From Caulobacter hibisci (GTDB taxonomy: Bacteria > Pseudomonadota > Alphaproteobacteria > Caulobacterales > Caulobacteraceae): DNA of 64,000 nt. Positions 15,680 through 24,405 of the stretch are shown in pieces. Where the stretch lies: positions 62,001-126,000 of the forward strand of contig NZ_JADWOX010000013.1 of NCBI RefSeq assembly GCF_016135805.1, written 5' to 3'. The translations under genes and the position numbers were made by a program. The notes under the pieces are model-generated. The model worked only from the letters and a program-made list of their open reading frames with translations. It was not told where the DNA came from and searched no databases. Position 1 is the first letter of the stretch. Every line of letters begins with the position of its first letter.

Positions 15680-18600
15680 TTAGAAGCGCTTGCTCGCGTT
15701 CAGGTACCAGTAGCGGCCGGTCGAATTGGCCAGCGAGCCGTAGTAGCCGAAGTTCGACGAGTTCAGCGGCGGGTCCTTGTCGGCGATGTTGCGCACGCCG
15801 AGGCGGAAGGTCGTGCCGTCCATGCGGCCCTCCTTGAAGGCGTACTGGCCATAGAGGCTGACCGTGGTCCAGTCGTCGACCTCGTAGTAGCGGCCGCTCA
15901 CCTGGGTCACGCCGGTGTCGTAGACCGAACCGACGTAGTTGACGAAGGCGCCCGCGCCCCAGCCGTCCTTGCGCCAGGTCATGCTGACGCTGCCGCGGAA
16001 CTCGGGGTTGCCGTCCATGCGGATCTGGCTGCCGGCGCTGGAGATCGACAGGCCCGACAGCGTGCCGTCGGCGACGGCCTTCATCAGGATCTGCTCGATC
16101 GGGCTGGCGGCCTGATCGTACTTGGTCAGCTTGGCCACGTTGACCGTGACGCCGAAGTCGCCCCAGGGGGTGTCGTCCAGGTCGTAGTCGAGGCTGAAGT
16201 CGACGCCCTGCAGCACCCGCGGCTGCAGGTTCAGGTAGGTGTCGTTGATGTACGAGATCGTGCCGACCGTGTTCGTGCCGGTCGCGGCTTCACGCACCAC
16301 GTTGGGGTTCGAGCTGCCTTGCAGGCGCAGCAGGTAGTCGTAGGCGATCTGGTTGTAGCCGCCCAGGATGCCGATGACGTTCTTTTCCCGGATCGACCAG
16401 AAGTCGGTGGTCAGGGTGACCTTGCCGAACTCGAGCGGGATGAAGCGCGGCTGGTAGACGAAGCCGATCGAGGCGTTGTCGGCTTCTTCCGGCTTCAGGT
16501 CCTTGTTGCCGATTCGCACTTCCAGCGTGCTGGCGCTGGAGCAGGTGACGTTGTTGATCCGGCAGGCGGCGTAGTCGGTGCGGCTGTTCGAGACGGTCGC
16601 GCCTTCGCTGTAGAACTGCGGCAGGTTCGGCGCGCGGAAGCTCTGCGACACCGAGGTGCGGAACGACAGGCCTTGGCCGACCTTCCACAGCAGGGCGCCC
16701 TTGGGCTTCAGCACGTTGCCGAAGTCGGAATAGTACTCGTCGCGGGCGGCGAGCTGCAGGGTCACTTCCTCGACGAACGGGATGTTCATGTCCGACGAGA
16801 TGATCGGCACGGCCAGTTCGCCGAACAGCGACGAGATCTGGCGGTGGGCCGAAACGTCCGGCGCGGCCGAGGCGCCCATGACGTCGCTGCCGTAGGTCAC
16901 GCCGGTCACCGAGTTGGTGTAGGTCGTCGTGCCGTCCAGGCGGTTGTCGCGGTCGTCGCTGAAGGTCTCGCGACGCCATTCGGCGCCCAGGGCCACGCCG
17001 ACGTCGCCGCCGGGCAGGCTGAACAGGTCGGCCTTGTTGACCTTGAAGTCGGCCAGGGTCAGCGAGGTCTTGCTGATCCGATAGACGTTGATCAGGAACG
17101 AGTTGATCGTCGGCTGGCTGTTGGGCGTGGCGTCGTCACCCGAATAGTTGGTCAGCGAGCCGCCGTTGAACGGGTTGTAGGCGCTGGAGTCCGTGCGGTT
17201 GATGGCCGCCTGGAAGAGCGAGTTGCTGATGGCGTTGTGGGTGGTGTCCTTGGTGTTGGCCTCGGAATACAGCAGCGCCGATTCCCACTTCCAGCCGTTC
17301 CACTTGCCCTTCACGCCGCCGAGCAGGCGGAAGTTGTTGTCGGTGACGGTGTAGGTGCGCGGACCCGCATCGACCGGACGATAGGTGGTGATGTTCATCG
17401 CCACGCCCGAGGTCGACACGCCGGTCAGGCCCGACAGGCGGTTGGGGTTGGCGCTGCCGTCGGCCAGCAGGGTGGGGCCGAAGGGGTTCCAATAGGCGTT
17501 GGCGGCGATGCTGATCGGGGCTGACGACAGCGGCGCCGACTGCTCGCGCTGGCCGGTGAACAGGGCGTGGTAGTAGCCCGCCTCGCCAAACAGGGTCAGG
17601 CCGTTGTCGAGATCCTTCTCGGCGGTCGAGAACAGGTTGGTGCGTTCCAGGCCGCCCTTCAGGGTGCGCTGGGCGTTCTCGTCGTAGCGCAGCACGCGGT
17701 CGTTGGTGCCGGTGATGGTGCCTGACTTGATGCAGATGTCGCCGCTGAGCGTGGCGCTGCTGCAGCCGGCGGCGGTGTTGGCTGCCGGCTCGATGTGGAA
17801 CACGCCCGACGAGGTCAGGGCCGTGCCGTTCTGGCGGGCCACCGTCGAGGACGGGATCAGGGTGAACGAACCCCAGGGGCTGGAGGTCGAGCGGTTGTCG
17901 AAGCTGGTCGAGCCGGCGAACAGCTCGTCCTCGATCTGGCTGCGGTGATCCTCGCTGGCGGCGTAGTCGCGCTCGGTGGCCATCATCCGGCTGTGGGCGG
18001 TGTAGTTGCCGAAGAAGGTCAGGCGCGTGCCGTCGTCCAGGCGCGTGCCGGCCTTGATGTTGACCGAGCCCTCGCGATAGCCGGTGCCTTCCGAGCCGCC
18101 GACCTGGCTTTCGATCTTCAGGCCCTGGAATTTGGTGTCGAGCACGGTGTTGACCACGCCGGCCACGGCGTCGGTGCCGTAGATGGCCGCCGCGCCGTCG
18201 CGCAGCACTTCCACCCGCTTGACGCCCGAGACGGGCAGGGCGTTGGTGTTGGCCGTCTGCACCGGAACGAAATTCTCGGTCTGGGTGCCCGGGTGCAGGA
18301 CCAGGCGGCGACCGTTCAGCAGCATCAGCGTGTTGCCGGTGCCCAGGTTGCGCAGGTTGATCGACGAGACGTCGCCGCGGGCGTCGTTGAGGTTGCCGGT
18401 GGTGCGGGCTTCCTGGAACTGCACGTCGCCGGCCTGCGGGATCGAGCGGAACAGCTCGTCGCCCGAGACGGCGCCGGTGGCGACGATGTCGCTTTCGCTG
18501 AGGACGGTGACGGGCAGGGCTTCGGTGGTCTTGGCGCCTTCGATCTGGCTGCCGACAACGACGATGGCTTCGACTTCGGCGACTTCTTCGGGAGCCGCGC

Positions 18601-18958
18601 TAGTCGCCGCGGCGTCCGACTGGGGGCGGGGAGCCTCGGCCGCGCGCAGGGTGATGGTCTTGCCGTCGTCCGACGCGACGACCAGGCCGGCGGCCTGCGC
18701 CAGGCGCGTCAGCGCCTCGGCGTCCGACAGCTCGCCGGTCACCGCCGGGGTCTTGCGGCCGGTGGCGGCCTCGTACGGGAACAGCACCTGCTTGCCGGTC
18801 TGCTTGGCGTAGGTCTGCAGCGCCGAGACGGCGTCCTGCGACGGGATGTTGAAGGTGTGGCGCGACCCTTGCGCGGCCACCGGGCCGGCGATGGTCAGGA
18901 CAGCGGCCGAGGCCAGCAGCAAGCCGCGGACGGTCCGCCGGCTCTGGTTCTTACGCAT
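15680..18958 (-). CDS. TonB-dependent receptor with STN signalling domain (FecA-like)
   Basis: A 1092-residue outer-membrane receptor. The start chosen is the ATG at 18958 (MRKNQSRRTVRG), which gives a proper signal peptide ending at about residue 30. A secretin/TonB short N-terminal (STN) domain covers about residues 35-88 (HTFNIPSQDAVSALQTYAKQ), the plug about 135-255 (NLRNLGTGNTLMLLNGRRL, VEVLRDGAAAIYGTDAVAG), then the barrel ending in SKRF. An STN domain indicates signalling through a periplasmic FecR-type regulator. The fecR and ECF sigma genes lie immediately upstream on the same strand, making a FecI-FecR-FecA-type unit. The ligand is unknown. An approximately 300-base gap with inverted repeats separates it from fecR. 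Confidence 0.9.
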   Translation of the reverse strand: MRKNQSRRTVRGLLLASAAVLTIAGPVAAQGSRHTFNIPSQDAVSALQTYAKQTGKQVLFPYEAATGRKTPAVTGELSDAEALTRLAQAAGLVVASDDGKTITLRAAEAPRPQSDAAATSAAPEEVAEVEAIVVVGSQIEGAKTTEALPVTVLSESDIVATGAVSGDELFRSIPQAGDVQFQEARTTGNLNDARGDVSSINLRNLGTGNTLMLLNGRRLVLHPGTQTENFVPVQTANTNALPVSGVKRVEVLRDGAAAIYGTDAVAGVVNTVLDTKFQGLKIESQVGGSEGTGYREGSVNIKAGTRLDDGTRLTFFGNYTAHSRMMATERDYAASEDHRSQIEDELFAGSTSFDNRSTSSPWGSFTLIPSSTVARQNGTALTSSGVFHIEPAANTAAGCSSATLSGDICIKSGTITGTNDRVLRYDENAQRTLKGGLERTNLFSTAEKDLDNGLTLFGEAGYYHALFTGQREQSAPLSSAPISIAANAYWNPFGPTLLADGSANPNRLSGLTGVSTSGVAMNITTYRPVDAGPRTYTVTDNNFRLLGGVKGKWNGWKWESALLYSEANTKDTTHNAISNSLFQAAINRTDSSAYNPFNGGSLTNYSGDDATPNSQPTINSFLINVYRISKTSLTLADFKVNKADLFSLPGGDVGVALGAEWRRETFSDDRDNRLDGTTTYTNSVTGVTYGSDVMGASAAPDVSAHRQISSLFGELAVPIISSDMNIPFVEEVTLQLAARDEYYSDFGNVLKPKGALLWKVGQGLSFRTSVSQSFRAPNLPQFYSEGATVSNSRTDYAACRINNVTCSSASTLEVRIGNKDLKPEEADNASIGFVYQPRFIPLEFGKVTLTTDFWSIREKNVIGILGGYNQIAYDYLLRLQGSSNPNVVREAATGTNTVGTISYINDTYLNLQPRVLQGVDFSLDYDLDDTPWGDFGVTVNVAKLTKYDQAASPIEQILMKAVADGTLSGLSISSAGSQIRMDGNPEFRGSVSMTWRKDGWGAGAFVNYVGSVYDTGVTQVSGRYYEVDDWTTVSLYGQYAFKEGRMDGTTFRLGVRNIADKDPPLNSSNFGYYGSLANSTGRYWYLNASKRF

Positions 18959-19092
18959 GGACAAGTTCGTGAGACCCCTTTGTCCGCCGCGCCCCCTCGA
19001 CGCGACGTTCTTACCGCCTTCGACGGGGGAGGGTGGGGAAACCTCCACTGCCCGGTGAAATTTTGTGGCGGAGATGTTACGGGGAAGCCTGG

Positions 19093-19256
19093 TCCTTCTC
19101 CCCTTGCGGGAGAAGGTGGCGGCGAAGCCGTCGGATGAGGGGTCTCTCAGAACGAGGCCGTCGCACCCGACAGTCAGCTTGGGAAGCTGACGTTCCGTGC
19201 GACCCCTCACCCGACCTCGCTTCGCGAGGCCACCCTCTCCCGCAAGGGGAGAGGGA
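19093..19256. repeat. Inverted pair of REP-like elements
   Basis: One copy (19093-19143) reads TCCTTCTCCCCTTGCGGGAG and onward to TGAGGGGT. A second copy in inverse orientation (19202-19256) is very similar across its length. The spacer contains a small hairpin (GTCAGCTT/AAGCTGAC, 19171-19190). The right arm abuts the fecR stop codon. Such elements are typical of Caulobacter intergenic spaces. The transcript from fecR to the receptor would fold into a long stem here, which could attenuate or stabilise it. Confidence 0.75.
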
Positions 19257-20249
19257 TTATCCGACTTTCCGCGCCAGCCGGATCACCCCGTCCTCGCCCG
19301 CGCTGGCCCGCACCGGGAAGGCGCTGGTGACGGCGGCGACGAAGGCCTGGGGTTCGGTGCTCTGGAAGTAACCGGCCAGGCGTAGGTCGGCAATGGACGG
19401 GTCGGCGATGCGGACCTTCTGGCGGTTGTAGCGGTTGAACTCGGCTACGGCCTGGCTCAGCGACTGGCCGTTCAGGGCGATGGCCCCCTGGCGCCAGGCC
19501 AGGGCGCGGTCGATCTCGGCGTCCGACAGCGGCTGGGCGTGGCCGCCGTGCGGGCCGTAGACCATGGCCGTGCCGGCGGCGATCCGCACTTCCTTGGCCG
19601 GACCCTGGCCGTCGGGCTCGATCTGGGCCGCGCCGCGCCGCACGGTGACGGCGGCGTTCTCGGCGCCCAGGCGGACCGACAGCTCGCCGGAGCCGGTCTC
19701 GATGCGGGCGTCGCGGGCCTTGACCACGAAGGGGCGGGCGTCGGGGGCGGCCTCGAACAGGGCCTCGCCCTTGACCAGCTTCACCTCGCGCACGCCGTTC
19801 CGGTAACGGACCACGACCTTGCTGTCGGTGTTGAGCTCGATGCGGCTGTTGTCGGCCAGCACCACGACACGGCGCTCGCCGATGTCGGTGGCATAGGCGG
19901 TCGAGGCGGTGGCGCTGAGCACGCCCGTGCCGATGACGCCGATGATCGCGGCCGCAGCGGCCATCATCGTCCAGGGCGAGCGGCGGTCGAAGGTGCGGCG
20001 GGGCTCTTCCGGCGCGAACAGGTCGGCGTCGGGCTTCGAGAGGGCCGGCTTGAAGACGCGCAGGCGGTCGGTCCGCTCCCAGGCGGCGTGCTCGCGCTCG
20101 AAGGCGGCTTCGTTTTCGAAGCTTTCGGCGCGCCAGGCCTCGAAGGCGGCCCGTTCGCCGGGCGCGCAGGCAGGATCGGACAGCCGCACCACCCAATGGG
20201 CGGCGGCCGCTCTCACTGCTTCGCGTCGCGATCCCGCTTCCCGACCCAT
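19257..20249 (-). CDS. FecR-family anti-sigma/sigma regulator
   Basis: A 330-residue inner-membrane regulator. The N-terminal DUF4880-like domain (AAAAHWVVRLSDPAC, FEAWRAES) should bind the sigma factor in the cytoplasm. A membrane helix follows at about residues 93-115, then the periplasmic FecR domain (RIELNTDSKVVVRYRNGVRE, VKLVKGEALFEA) and a C-terminal DUF4974/STN-like domain (FNRYNRQKVRIAD) that contacts the receptor. The start at 20249 overlaps the sigma gene by 37 bases. A GTG at 20216 would instead give a four-base GTGA overlap but would leave only about five residues before the conserved helix. Gene order sigma-fecR-receptor supports the role. Confidence 0.9.
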   Translation of the reverse strand: MGREAGSRREAVRAAAAHWVVRLSDPACAPGERAAFEAWRAESFENEAAFEREHAAWERTDRLRVFKPALSKPDADLFAPEEPRRTFDRRSPWTMMAAAAAIIGVIGTGVLSATASTAYATDIGERRVVVLADNSRIELNTDSKVVVRYRNGVREVKLVKGEALFEAAPDARPFVVKARDARIETGSGELSVRLGAENAAVTVRRGAAQIEPDGQGPAKEVRIAAGTAMVYGPHGGHAQPLSDAEIDRALAWRQGAIALNGQSLSQAVAEFNRYNRQKVRIADPSIADLRLAGYFQSTEPQAFVAAVTSAFPVRASAGEDGVIRLARKVG

Positions 20250-20806
20250 GAACGCCCTTCGTCGATACGCACGGACTGGATCGCGCCCGGGCGGCCCAGT
20301 CTTTCGGAACAGTAGCGAAGCCCCTTGATCAGGTGCTTCTCGACAGTCGAGACGGACAGGCCCATGCGAACCGCTATCTCGCCCGGCGACAGGCTATAGA
20401 CTTTCCTGAGGGTGAACACCCGCCGACATTGCGTCGGCAGCTCGGTGATCGCCTCGCGCAGCTGGCGCAGCTCGTCGCGGGCGACCAGCGTGGCCTCGGG
20501 ACCAGGGGTCTCGTCCATGCCGCCGACCTGCTCGAAATCGGCGACGGCGGTGATGGTCAGGACCTTGCGACGACGCAAGGTATCGAAGGCGATGTTGCGC
20601 ACGGTGCGGGAGGCGAAGGCGGCCGGATTGGCGATCTCGCGCCAGGTCTTGCAGGCGATCACCCGGGCGAAGGCGTCGTGGACCAGGTCTTCCGGATCGC
20701 TCTCGCCGTCGCGGCAGAACTTGCGGGCATAGGCCAGGAGCCGCGGTTCCAGGGGCAGGATTTCCCGTCGGAACCAGGCTCGGCGCTGTTCGTCTTCTGG
20801 TGTCAT
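20213..20806 (-). CDS. ECF-family RNA polymerase sigma factor (FecI-like)
   Basis: A 197-residue ECF sigma factor starting at the ATG at 20806 (MTPEDEQRRAWFRRE). Region 2 is visible in LLAYARKFCRDG and DLVHDAFARVI, with the DNA-melting part TVRNIAFDTLRRRK. Region 4 contains LSPGEIAVRMGLSVSTVEKH as the helix-turn-helix. Together with the adjacent FecR and the STN-domain receptor this forms a cell-surface signalling system: ligand binding at the receptor would release the sigma factor through FecR to transcribe the receptor gene. Upstream in-frame ATGs exist, but they would add an arginine- and proline-rich tail unlike the family. Confidence 0.92.
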   Translation of the reverse strand: MTPEDEQRRAWFRREILPLEPRLLAYARKFCRDGESDPEDLVHDAFARVIACKTWREIANPAAFASRTVRNIAFDTLRRRKVLTITAVADFEQVGGMDETPGPEATLVARDELRQLREAITELPTQCRRVFTLRKVYSLSPGEIAVRMGLSVSTVEKHLIKGLRYCSERLGRPGAIQSVRIDEGRSWVGKRDRDAKQ

Positions 20807-21016
20807 CGCCCTCGTTCCCCGGCCGGGAACCAACCCCGGCGACGCCGTCGTGGCAAGAGGCGAACACGCGCCCCGGCGGCGGGGAGGGCTTATGCGCCAC
20901 GTTTCCGTTGGTAACATTGCGAGGCGGGGCAAGGACTTGCGTAGCGGAAGGCGACGCCGAAAGATTCAGCAGATTTCTTGCGCGGCCTGTCCGTCAGGCG
21001 AGCGCCAGCGCCGCCT

Positions 21017-22450
21017 TCAGTCGAGCAGTCCGGCCAGCTCGCCCGCAAGGCGCAGATCTTCGATGAACTCGGCGCGGGCCCGTGCTCGAGCGTCCGGATC
21101 GGGCAGGCGCAGCAGGAAGGACGGGTGGTAAGTCAGCACCGCCCGCGTCTGGTCGGGCAGCTGCAGAGCCTTGCCGCGATTGACGCCGATCGGCGTGGCC
21201 TTGCCCATCACCGCATTGGCCGCTGTGGCCCCGAGCGCGACGATGACGCGGGGCCGCACCAGCCGACGCTCATGGTCCAGCCACCAGCGACAGGCCTGCA
21301 CCTCGCCGCCGCCCGGCGTCTTGTGGATCCGCCGCTTGCCGCGCGGCTCGTGCTTGAAGTGCTTCACGGCGTTGGTGACGTAAGTTCGGTCGCGCGGCAC
21401 GCCGGCCTCGCTGAGGGCCTCGTCGAACACCTGGCCGGCGGGGCCGATGAAGGGCAGGCCAGCCAGGTCCTCCTGGTCGCCGGGCTGCTCGCCGACGAAC
21501 ATCAGCCGAGCGTTGGCGGCGCCCTGGCCCGGCACGCCCTGGGTGGCGTCGCGCCACAGGTCGCAGCGCCGGCACAGCTGCACCCCGGCGGCGACGGCCT
21601 CGAGGCTGGTCGGCACGTCGCTGTTGTACGACCCGTCGCGGGCCTGGCGCATCGCGGCCTTCAGCACGCGGTCCGGAGCGGGGGAGGGCGTGGCGGCGAC
21701 CATGGCGGCGGCGCGCGCCTGGGCGGTTTCGATCAGCTGCGGAATGAGCCGCGCCTCGGGGAGGTTGCGCCAATAGCGCTTGGGCATCTCCTGGCGCATC
21801 ATCTTCTCGTTCAGCCGCGCCGGGTTGAAGATCGAGGCGTAATAGGTGCGCCAGAGCTCCTCCTGGGCGTCTTCGGACGGCGCCTCGGCCGGATCGGCGC
21901 CGTCCGACACCTTCAAGGTTTCGCCGTCCCACGCCACGCAGGCGTCGGGTGTCAGGATCGTCCAGGTCATGGTGGTGAAGCGGCGGGCGAAGAACGGGGC
22001 GGCGGCTTCGGTCACGCGATGGGCCGGCTCGAACCAGGCGGCGTAGGTCTCCGGATCGGTCTCCACAAGCCGGAAGCGGACGAAGGCGTGCATCTTGTGG
22101 ATCGCCCGGGACACCGCCTTCTGCATGTCGCGGGCCTTGGCGACGTCGGGATCGGCCGGGTTGTCGATCAGCCTCGGCTCGCGCTCCAGCCGCCACAGCA
22201 GGCGGTAGAGCAGGGGCAGCCGGTCGGGCGCGCGATGCAGGATCACCGACCGCGCCAGGTCGACGAAGGCCGGCGGCACGGTGAAGGCGCCGGCCGGGGC
22301 GGAAGGCGTGGCGGGCGCCGGGGCTTCGAACAGGTCGCGCTCGACCTTCCAGATCACGGTCTCGGGCGTGACGCCTTTGGCCCGTAGCCGGCGCGCCGCG
22401 ATCCGCCAGCCGTCGAAGTCGATCTCGGACGCCAGCCGCACCACCCGCAT
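21017..22450 (-). CDS. UdgX-family uracil-DNA glycosylase fused to a DUF4130 (SAM-like) domain
   Basis: A 477-residue fusion. Residues 1 to about 250 form the DUF4130 domain (DFDGWRIAARRLRAKG, AVSRAIHKMHAFVRFR). Residues 285-477 form a family 4-like uracil-DNA glycosylase: GEQPGDQED at 320-328, Cys residues in QLCRRCDLW for an iron-sulfur cluster, and HPSFLLRL near the end. The UdgX signature KRRIH is at 372-376, so His376 is the expected residue that forms a covalent bond with the abasic site after uracil excision. The start ATG overlaps the stop of the upstream radical SAM gene by one base, giving a tightly coupled two-gene unit. The pairing recurs in bacteria and implies a shared DNA repair or modification role. 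Confidence 0.9.
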   Translation of the reverse strand: MRVVRLASEIDFDGWRIAARRLRAKGVTPETVIWKVERDLFEAPAPATPSAPAGAFTVPPAFVDLARSVILHRAPDRLPLLYRLLWRLEREPRLIDNPADPDVAKARDMQKAVSRAIHKMHAFVRFRLVETDPETYAAWFEPAHRVTEAAAPFFARRFTTMTWTILTPDACVAWDGETLKVSDGADPAEAPSEDAQEELWRTYYASIFNPARLNEKMMRQEMPKRYWRNLPEARLIPQLIETAQARAAAMVAATPSPAPDRVLKAAMRQARDGSYNSDVPTSLEAVAAGVQLCRRCDLWRDATQGVPGQGAANARLMFVGEQPGDQEDLAGLPFIGPAGQVFDEALSEAGVPRDRTYVTNAVKHFKHEPRGKRRIHKTPGGGEVQACRWWLDHERRLVRPRVIVALGATAANAVMGKATPIGVNRGKALQLPDQTRAVLTYHPSFLLRLPDPDARARARAEFIEDLRLAGELAGLLD

Positions 22451-23670
22451 CAGAACAGGCTCAGCTGCGCCGGCTCGACCAGGCGGGCCTTCAGGTGTTC
22501 GCCGTCGGTGGCCATGCCCGGCGTCCAGCCCTCGGCGACGACGAAGGCCTTGGCCCGCTTGACCACGGCCCCGACGCGCTTGAGGTCGTCCAGCGTCAGC
22601 CGCGTCTGCCGCCGGGCCAGCAGGATGCGGTCGACGGCCTTGGCGCCCAGGCCCGGAACGCGCAGCAGGGTTTCGCGGTCGGCGAGGTTGATGTCGATGG
22701 GAAACTTGTCGCGATGGCGCAAAGCCCATCCGGTCTTGGGATCGACGGAAAGATCCAGGTCCTCGCCCGCGCCGATGATCTCCGGCTGCTCGAAGCCGTA
22801 GAACCGCATCAGCCAGTCGGCCTGGTATAGACGATGCTCGCGCAGCAGGGGCGGGCGGCTGGACGGCAGGCGGTGGCTGGAATCCGGGATCGGGCTGAAG
22901 GCCGAATAGTAGACGCGGCTGAGGCGATAGGCGCCGTAAAGCGAGGCGCTGCGGGCCAGGATGTCGCCGTCCTTGGCCGCATCGGCGCCGACGATCAGCT
23001 GGGTCGACTGGCTGCGGGCGAAGGTTCGGCGCGGCGCCTTGCGGGCCGGCTCGGCCTTGTCCTCGATAGCCAGGCGCATGCGGCCCATGGCCCGCTTGAT
23101 GTCGCCGACGTCCTTCTCGGGGGCCAGGGCCTTGAGGCTGTCGTCTTGCGGCAGTTCTATATTGATCGACACCCGGTCGGCATAGAGCCCCGCCTGCGCC
23201 GCCAGCTCCGGCGAGGCCTCGGGAATGAGCTTGAGGTGGATGTAGCCGCGAAAGTCGTGGTCGAGCCGCAGCGACTTGGCGATGCGGACCATCTCTTCCA
23301 TCGTGTAGTCGCCGTTGCGGATCACGCCCGACGACAGGAACAGCCCCTCGATATAGTTGCGCTTGTAGAAGTTCAGGGTCAGGTCGACGACTTCCTTGAC
23401 CGTGAACCGCGCCCGGGGCGTGTTCGACGACACCCGATTGATGCAGTAGGCGCAATCGTAGATGCAGAAGTTGGTCAGCAGGATCTTCAGCAGGCTGATG
23501 CAGCGCCCGTCGGGCGCATAGGCGTGGCAGATGCCCATGCCTTCGGTGGAGCCGACGCCCTTGCCGCCGACGGAGTCGCGTTTCTCGCCCCCCGATGAGG
23601 CGCAGGAGGCGTCGTACTTGGCGGCGTCGGCGAGGATGGAAAGCTTGCGGCGAAGATCGAGAACGGCCAT
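22450..23670 (-). CDS. Putative DNA modification/repair radical SAM protein
   Basis: A 406-residue radical SAM enzyme. The iron-sulfur cluster cysteines are in FCIYDCAYC (Cys69, Cys73, Cys76), the Cx3Cx2C arrangement. Near the C-terminus a helix-hairpin-helix motif (VPGLGAKAVDRILLARR) suggests DNA contact. The pattern matches the family of radical SAM proteins always found next to a DUF4130/UdgX gene. The exact reaction is not established. The gene is first in the operon and its start ATG at 23670 is clear. The first 50 residues are rich in Gly and Cys (ASCASSGGEK, GMGICHAYAPDGRC). Confidence 0.9.
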   Translation of the reverse strand: MAVLDLRRKLSILADAAKYDASCASSGGEKRDSVGGKGVGSTEGMGICHAYAPDGRCISLLKILLTNFCIYDCAYCINRVSSNTPRARFTVKEVVDLTLNFYKRNYIEGLFLSSGVIRNGDYTMEEMVRIAKSLRLDHDFRGYIHLKLIPEASPELAAQAGLYADRVSINIELPQDDSLKALAPEKDVGDIKRAMGRMRLAIEDKAEPARKAPRRTFARSQSTQLIVGADAAKDGDILARSASLYGAYRLSRVYYSAFSPIPDSSHRLPSSRPPLLREHRLYQADWLMRFYGFEQPEIIGAGEDLDLSVDPKTGWALRHRDKFPIDINLADRETLLRVPGLGAKAVDRILLARRQTRLTLDDLKRVGAVVKRAKAFVVAEGWTPGMATDGEHLKARLVEPAQLSLF

Positions 23671-23788
23671 CGCTTACCGTATCGTTCTCCATATGTTCCG
23701 TCCAGCGGCGTGATGTCGCGCGTCCTGTGCGAGGAGACGGAACAACCGCCTTCGCCACGCGATCCCCTTTCAGCAAAAGGAGCCTTTC

Positions 23789-24082
23789 ATGGCGCGCCGC
23801 AAAGACGACTGGTCCTCGACGATGCTCGACGCCTGGGCGCTGGGGATGGAGGCCTCGGCCGTCATCGGCCTGCGGACCATGGTCCTGGCCGGCGGCGGGG
23901 CCAAGGCCCAGACCGAGGCTGTGCGGATGACCACCGAGAAGATGGCCGCCGCCGCCGACATCGGCCTGAAGTTCTGGACCGGCGGCCTGCCCCAGGCCCC
24001 GGAAGCCGCGACGGCGGCGGTGGTGAAGCACTACCGGGCGAAGGTGCGGGCCAATCGTCGGAGATTGGGACGGGGCGGGTAG
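23789..24082 (+). CDS. Conserved small hypothetical protein, phasin-like helix
   Basis: A 97-residue protein with a good ribosome site (AAAAGGAG) seven bases before the ATG. It is predicted helical, with AKAQTEAVRMTTEKMAAAAD resembling the amphipathic helices of phasin-type or granule-associated proteins; this resemblance is only compositional. It has no signal peptide, membrane helix or Cys. It is divergent from the radical SAM/UdgX operon, separated by 118 bases. Function is unknown. Confidence 0.6.
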   Translation: MARRKDDWSSTMLDAWALGMEASAVIGLRTMVLAGGGAKAQTEAVRMTTEKMAAAADIGLKFWTGGLPQAPEAATAAVVKHYRAKVRANRRRLGRGG

Positions 24083-24143
24083 GGGGCGGGCAGCGGCCCG
24101 CGGCGCCATTTGACGTCGCCGAACGACGCCCTACCTAAGAGTC

Positions 24144-24371
24144 ATGGCCGTCTGGATCCAATACCTCGTCGCCTTCATCACGCTGCTGGTGCTGGCGCCA
24201 TTGATCGCCTGGGTCGCCAGACGGTTCGGCTCCAAGACAAAGGGCGGCTTGATGCTCGCCTCGGTCCTGCTCGGGTTTGGCGGCATGCTCGACCAACCGG
24301 CCAAGCATGCCATCGAAGCAGCCGAACCCGTGAAAAGATCGCCGGAGAACGACGAACCGCCGCTCTCCTAG
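24144..24371 (+). CDS. Small membrane protein
   Basis: A 75-residue protein with a hydrophobic N-terminal helix (residues 3-23, WIQYLVAFITLLVLAPLIAW) and a second shorter hydrophobic stretch (GLMLASVLLGFGGML). The C-terminal 25 residues are charged and Pro-rich. The start ATG follows a weak AAGAG ribosome site. No family recognised. Downstream is the convergent end of the DUF3857 gene. Confidence 0.5.
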   Translation: MAVWIQYLVAFITLLVLAPLIAWVARRFGSKTKGGLMLASVLLGFGGMLDQPAKHAIEAAEPVKRSPENDEPPLS

Positions 24372-24405
24372 CCGTGAACTATGATGATTGTACAGCCTCG
24401 GCGAC

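Noticed and set aside
15514..15680. Riboswitch (cobalamin or similar) controlling a TonB receptor
   Set aside because: No conserved box is visible upstream of either receptor; the hairpin at 15632 is at the 3' end of the receptor gene and fits a terminator.
18959..19210. N-terminal extension of the STN receptor
   Set aside because: It would put about 84 residues translated from repeat DNA ahead of a perfectly good signal peptide at 18958.
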